11,196 nt of DNA, taken from positions 1 through 11,196 of the forward strand of contig CAJOJC010000078.1 of NCBI GenBank assembly GCA_905234775.1, given 5' to 3'. This document shows positions 7,332 to 11,196 of the stretch, piece by piece. The notes beneath the pieces are model-generated. The model made no database searches. It was not told the DNA's origin and worked only from the letters and a program-made list of their open reading frames with translations. The DNA comes from an uncultured Bacteroidales bacterium (GTDB lineage Bacteria > Bacteroidota > Bacteroidia > Bacteroidales > UBA932). A program made the translations under genes and the position numbers. Within the stretch, counting starts at the first letter, position 1; each line of letters begins with the position of its first letter.

Positions 7332-9041
7332 ATGAAACGATTCTTTAACATAGCTGCCGTCCTAGCAGGGCTTCTCGTATGGATCGGATGCGACACTGTA
7401 GATCCTATACCCGCTCCGGTGCCTTCTGCCAAACTCCTCCAGTCCGATCTGATACCCTGGACCGGAAGCAGCGGCCAGATTGTGAGCATATCGGCGACAG
7501 TCCCTATCACGGCTGACCCCCCACGTAATGGGTGGCTCACCTATTACGGCATAGAGATGACCAACCGTTCTAAAAGCACTTATGCACTTATCTTCGAGGC
7601 CGCAGCCAATCCTGACAAGGCGGAGCGTAACGCCAGCCTTGACATAAAGTCCAAGGAGAACGGAGATGTACTGCTCACCATCACCCTCACTCAGGAGGCC
7701 GCTCAGGATCCGAGCATCAAGGTAGGTGAAGCTGACACCTTCGCATTCACCGGAGGCGAAATGAATATATTGGTTACTTCCAACGTCCCCTACACGGTCA
7801 ACTCGTCGGAAGATTGGCTGACTGCTACTGTCAATGAAGATGGAGTAGTACTCACGGCAGGGCCCAATGATGATCTTGATGATCGCAGCGCCCAGCTGGC
7901 TTTCTCATACAACAGCAAGGAACTCGCATCTCTCACCATCACCCAAAAGGGCCGTCCAAGTGAAGACATCATTCTCGAGAGGGTATGGGGAAAATACACG
8001 GCCACTGATGCAGAATGGTACGAACAGGCTGGGTTAGGAGCAGCTGATTCCGACCGCTTCATCGCAATGGACGATGACAATGTCTACATCACCCGCATCG
8101 CAAATTCCAATCCTGGTGAGACTTGGGGCATCTCCGTATTCGACCGCAAGACCGGAGCGTTCAAGACAAGGTTGGCAGACGGCGCAGGCATCCAAAAGAC
8201 CGGCCTTTGGGCAACATCCGCTTTGCAGGTCGTCGATAACGGCTCGGGCAGCAGTATGCTTATTGCCTGCAATATGTCGCGATCGGCAGAAAACAATATT
8301 CTGATGATATACGCTTGGCAGAACATCGACAATCCTCCTCAGGTCATCTCTTATTCCTACGCAAGCACCCACGCCACAAGCCGCTTCGGTGACAAGATGG
8401 GCGTGAGCGGCAATGCCGACAAAGGCGAACTCTACTTCGTGGACTACTTCGCCACAGGCAGTAACAGGCCGATGCTCATCTTCTCCATCAACAACGGCGT
8501 CATCTCCTCATCCCCTATTGACACGCAGTTCGGCTCTATCCTCACCGGCAGTTCCAATTTCGCGACCCTCGGTCTTCTGGAAGGCGACGATTATATCTAC
8601 TACGGAAGTTCCAACGACGAACAGTTCTACTGCTGCACAGTCAGCAGAGAAGGGAACGATTTCCCCGATATCAAACTGAGGTTCCTCCAGGCCATCGGAT
8701 TCGACGGCATTATGAACGGCTTCACCACTCTCAACCTCTCCGGCAATAACTACCTCCTCTGGGTAACAGCGACAAGAAGCGCCGACAAGGTGGCAAGGCC
8801 GTCGTTCGTCAAGACTCTTCAACTCGGGGGCGAAAGTCTTATGGACGGACTCTCTGCCCTCCAAGGCGTTTCCGACGCACAGGTCTATCCTCTTTCCGGA
8901 ACTGAAATGAGTTCGGCAATGGGCCGCCAGAACGGCAATTACACCGGCGATATGGCTGTCAGGAAGATAGGTGACGACTGGTATGTAGCTGCTATCGGCA
9001 CCGGCTCGGGAGTGTCAGTATTCAAGATCAAAGTCCTTTAG
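7332..9041 (+). CDS. Lipoprotein with two BACON domains and a C-terminal domain shared with gene 2 (putative glycan-binding protein)
   Basis: The protein has 569 residues. It starts MKRFFNIAAVLAGLLVWIGC, a lipoprotein-type signal with acceptor Cys20; the Trp at position -3 of the lipobox is unusual, but the basic N-terminus, hydrophobic core and short length fit. Two BACON-type sandwiches follow: about residues 35-123 (ending ITLTQEA) and 127-207 (SNVPYTVNSSEDWLTATV, ending LTITQKG). BACON domains are common in Bacteroidota PUL proteins and are thought to bind glycan or mucin, or to act as spacers. The rest (about 213-569) begins ERVWGKY with DSDRFIAMDDDNVYITR, closely matching the RTWGLY and NSDRTIAMDGQYVY of the gene at 1813; both proteins also end in a similar strand (YVAAIGTGSGVSVFKIKVL here). 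The two are thus probably paralogous binding modules on different N-terminal stalks. The gene starts 14 bases after the disrupted phosphodiester glycosidase gene and ends 1 base before the next start. No catalytic motif was recognised. Confidence 0.87.
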   Translation: MKRFFNIAAVLAGLLVWIGCDTVDPIPAPVPSAKLLQSDLIPWTGSSGQIVSISATVPITADPPRNGWLTYYGIEMTNRSKSTYALIFEAAANPDKAERNASLDIKSKENGDVLLTITLTQEAAQDPSIKVGEADTFAFTGGEMNILVTSNVPYTVNSSEDWLTATVNEDGVVLTAGPNDDLDDRSAQLAFSYNSKELASLTITQKGRPSEDIILERVWGKYTATDAEWYEQAGLGAADSDRFIAMDDDNVYITRIANSNPGETWGISVFDRKTGAFKTRLADGAGIQKTGLWATSALQVVDNGSGSSMLIACNMSRSAENNILMIYAWQNIDNPPQVISYSYASTHATSRFGDKMGVSGNADKGELYFVDYFATGSNRPMLIFSINNGVISSSPIDTQFGSILTGSSNFATLGLLEGDDYIYYGSSNDEQFYCCTVSREGNDFPDIKLRFLQAIGFDGIMNGFTTLNLSGNNYLLWVTATRSADKVARPSFVKTLQLGGESLMDGLSALQGVSDAQVYPLSGTEMSSAMGRQNGNYTGDMAVRKIGDDWYVAAIGTGSGVSVFKIKVL

Positions 9042-9042
9042 T

Positions 9043-11196
9043 ATGGCACGCCGCTTATTGCTGATACTGACGGTCCTTCTAGCAGGCGTCACTTCCTATG
9101 CTAAGGGTGGTCTCCACGACGCCACCCTCGTGGGCTCCCGTCACCGCATACCCTACGCCTGGGATGCACAGCGCTTCGCCCCCCACGTCAGCTGGAAGGC
9201 TCCGGACGGCAGCGAGAAATGGCTCTTCGAAGCCTTCATCTTCCTCGAAGGACAGGATCCGGTCAGCGGCAAGACTCTCGTAGTCGCCGCTTCGGGCCAC
9301 TCCGCCACCAAGGAAGACTGGACCCGCCAGCTCGACCTTTGGCTCGGTGAGGACTGCGGTGTAGGTGCTCTCGACAAGGCCTGCGCAGCCGCAGCCGGGC
9401 GCATCGGCAATCCGCCTTCGAAACGCAAGGTGATCATCGGACTCCCCGACGCGATTATGTTTGAGCATTTCGCCGACAAGAGCTCGCCCACAGCCTATTG
9501 GGGTGACGGGCTCGATTTCGCGAGCGTTGAAGACCCCCTCGACTGGTACATCGAGCAGACCCGCGCAAGGTTCGCCAAACTTCAGTGCAAGTACGTTGAA
9601 CTCGACGGTTTCTATATCACCGCCGAGGAGCTATACCTCCCCTACGACATCGACGTCAACTGCCGCTACAAAAACTATGAAGTGATTGTTCCGGCACTGG
9701 CCGAAAGGCTGCACGCGAAGGGCGAGCGGCTCTACTGGGTTCCCTACCATATGGCCCCCGGCCACAAGTATTGGAAGCAGCTCGGCATCGACCAGGCCTG
9801 GATGCAGCCCAACTGGTACTGGGACCACAAAGCCGGCGAGCGCCATCCCTTCGACAAAACCATCGCCGCCATCAAGGAGAACGGCCTCGGGATGGAGATT
9901 GAGTTCGAGTTCAGCGCCGTTGCCGCCGAGATGAAGCCCGGCGTGGGCGGCCCCGACGCATTCGGCAAGCTCACCTTCACCTCCAAGGACGTTCCCGCCC
10001 TCCAGGACAGGGTTCGCACCTATATGCGCCGCTACCGCGAGGCCGGCCTTATGGGTAGCGGCTCATTTGCCCTCTACAGCGGCTCCAACGCCCTCACGCA
10101 ACTCGCCACCTCTCCCCTTCCCGAAGACCGTGCACTCTACGATGAGCTTTGCCGTTTCGTGCTCGAGAACCGCGGCGAACTCGCCCGCACTAAGGTCAGC
10201 GTTGACCCCGAAGGAAGGCTCACCAGCCTCTCGCTCGGCGGCCGCGAATATGCAGGCGGCTACCCCCTCTGGAGGCTTTATTACAATACCAAGGAGCAGA
10301 AAGAGATAGAGATCTCCGGCTGGGACGAAAAACCCTCGTCCGTGAAGACCGTGGCAGACACCGTTTTCGTCGACTATGGGCGTCTTGCAGGCAAGGCCTT
10401 CGAACTCCACCTCAAAGTCTGGACAGAAGGCACTATGGTGCGTTTCGGAGCCAGCGTGGTCAACAACGAGCCGCACACCGTCATACGCGAGCTCCAGTAC
10501 CCCTTGATAGGCGATCTCCGGATCCCTTCGGACTACAAGCTCCTGACCACCCACACCGGAGGTCAGATCTTCGACAACCCCGTCTGGAAGATTTCCAACG
10601 TGGATGTCCGTCCGCTCTATATGACTCCGGCGCAGAAGTTCCGCCAGTACGACCTTCAGTATCCCCGTAATGCCGCATCCAACTGCTTCGCATTCATCGG
10701 CTCATCCGACGGCCTCTACTTCGGCAGCCACGACACCTCTCTCCAGCAAACCTGGCACGGTCTGAGGACGTATCCCGACAGGGGCTCCATCGGCCACGTC
10801 ACATCCGATTTCAAGCACCTGGAGGCGGGGCTCTACCGCTATCCCAACGCTATGTGCGGCGACTCCTGGCAGAATGACGCTTCGGTCGTAGTGCCCTACG
10901 AGGGCGACTGGACAGCGACCTCACGCATCTACCGCAGCTGGGCCGACACCTGGTGGCATCACGCTCCCGTACCGCAGTGGGTCCAGGATATGACCGGATG
11001 GCAGCGCATCATCTTCAAGCATCAGTACGGCGAGTACCTCCGCAGCTATCAGGACCTTCCCGGACGCATATTCGATGCGGGGCAGTCCGAAGGCTGCAAC
11101 TCAGTGCTCGCTTTCGGCTGGTGGAAGGAAGGTATGGACAACGGCTACCCCAACTACTCCCCTGACAATTCGCAGGGCGGCGACGAGGGCTGGAAG
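9043..11196 (+). CDS. Secreted DUF4855-DUF6259 fusion protein, putative glycoside hydrolase, 3'-truncated
   Basis: The frame runs open for 718 codons to the window edge with no stop, so the C-terminus is missing. The ATG at 9043, one base after the previous TAG, gives a signal peptide MARRLLLILTVLLAGVTSYA with a likely signal peptidase I site after Ala20 and no lipobox; a periplasmic or secreted protein is expected. Residues about 22-375 are a DUF4855 domain without the Fn3 extension of its paralog at 3832: GSEKWLFEAFIF, LDGFYITAEEL (Asp188, Glu195-Glu196), LYWVPYHMAPG, AWMQPNWYWD (252-261) and GMEIEFEF (283-290). From about 385 a beta-sandwich (SVDPEGRLTSLSLGG onward) leads to a barrel-like part with MTGWQRIIFKHQYGE (650-664) and FGWWKEGMDNGYPNYSPD (691-708). 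These resemble the DUF6259 family, which I regard as glycoside-hydrolase-like. Hand counts of three 60-base rows gave roughly 53-70% GC, apparently higher than in gene 2. Degradation of imported oligosaccharides is the likely role; specificity is unknown. Confidence 0.88.
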   Translation, partial: MARRLLLILTVLLAGVTSYAKGGLHDATLVGSRHRIPYAWDAQRFAPHVSWKAPDGSEKWLFEAFIFLEGQDPVSGKTLVVAASGHSATKEDWTRQLDLWLGEDCGVGALDKACAAAAGRIGNPPSKRKVIIGLPDAIMFEHFADKSSPTAYWGDGLDFASVEDPLDWYIEQTRARFAKLQCKYVELDGFYITAEELYLPYDIDVNCRYKNYEVIVPALAERLHAKGERLYWVPYHMAPGHKYWKQLGIDQAWMQPNWYWDHKAGERHPFDKTIAAIKENGLGMEIEFEFSAVAAEMKPGVGGPDAFGKLTFTSKDVPALQDRVRTYMRRYREAGLMGSGSFALYSGSNALTQLATSPLPEDRALYDELCRFVLENRGELARTKVSVDPEGRLTSLSLGGREYAGGYPLWRLYYNTKEQKEIEISGWDEKPSSVKTVADTVFVDYGRLAGKAFELHLKVWTEGTMVRFGASVVNNEPHTVIRELQYPLIGDLRIPSDYKLLTTHTGGQIFDNPVWKISNVDVRPLYMTPAQKFRQYDLQYPRNAASNCFAFIGSSDGLYFGSHDTSLQQTWHGLRTYPDRGSIGHVTSDFKHLEAGLYRYPNAMCGDSWQNDASVVVPYEGDWTATSRIYRSWADTWWHHAPVPQWVQDMTGWQRIIFKHQYGEYLRSYQDLPGRIFDAGQSEGCNSVLAFGWWKEGMDNGYPNYSPDNSQGGDEGWK

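Noticed and set aside
7315..7335. Internal promoter in the AT-rich gap before gene 5 (and the similar gap at 5401-5417)
   Set aside because: Neither gap shows a TTTG element spaced from a TAnnTTTG box as in Bacteroides promoters, and each is too short; AT-rich leaders before start codons are normal in this phylum.
10063..10554. 163-codon minus-strand open frame opposite the DUF4855-DUF6259 gene
   Set aside because: The plus strand has clear domain content here and the antisense translation shows no family pattern.
1..11196. Search for tRNA genes, CRISPR repeats, insertion sequences, inverted repeats and rho-independent terminators
   Set aside because: Coding sequence fills almost the whole window, gaps are 1-17 bases, and I saw no direct repeat series, terminal inverted repeats or hairpin followed by a T run.

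Overview
The window reads as the interior of a polysaccharide utilization locus (PUL) from a gut-type Bacteroidota, most likely order Bacteroidales. The basis is a SusD/RagB-family glycan-binding protein, a run of lipoproteins with DUF1735, BACON and Fn3 modules, tight same-strand packing, and short AT-rich gaps without strong Shine-Dalgarno sequences. Base composition is moderately GC-rich for the group, which would suit Alistipes/Rikenellaceae-like or similar lineages, but genus cannot be fixed from this sequence.

Layout, all on the + strand: (1) 2-1795, a SusD-like protein cut off at its 5' end, so the partner SusC/TonB-dependent transporter should lie just upstream; (2) 1813-3828, a lipoprotein with two DUF1735-like domains and a C-terminal domain shared with gene 5; (3) 3832-5403, a lipoprotein with an Fn3-like domain and a DUF4855 domain; (4) 5418-7317, an Fn3-Fn3-Fn3-phosphodiester glycosidase (NAGPA-type) lipoprotein gene broken by two frame changes, the second inside its conserved LDGG(G)ST motif; (5) 7332-9041, a lipoprotein with two BACON domains and the same C-terminal domain as gene 2; (6) 9043 to the window end, a secreted DUF4855-DUF6259 fusion protein, open at its 3' end. 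Gaps are 17, 3, 14, 14 and 1 bases, so one polycistronic transcript is likely. No intergenic stretch exceeds 17 bases, and I saw no RNA gene, insertion sequence, CRISPR array or terminator.

Working model (inference): SusD and the DUF1735 and BACON lipoproteins capture a glycan at the cell surface. The Fn3-DUF4855 lipoprotein binds or trims it there, and imported fragments are cleaved in the periplasm by the DUF4855-DUF6259 protein. A phosphodiester glycosidase once belonged to the set, suggesting a phosphodiester-decorated or glycosyl-phosphate-containing substrate, but that gene appears disrupted here. I recognise no member of a classical CAZy glycoside hydrolase or lyase family, so the catalytic capacity visible here rests on poorly characterised families. 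The most notable points are the doubly frameshifted phosphodiester glycosidase gene, the pair of diverged DUF4855 paralogs, and the DUF4855-DUF6259 fusion.
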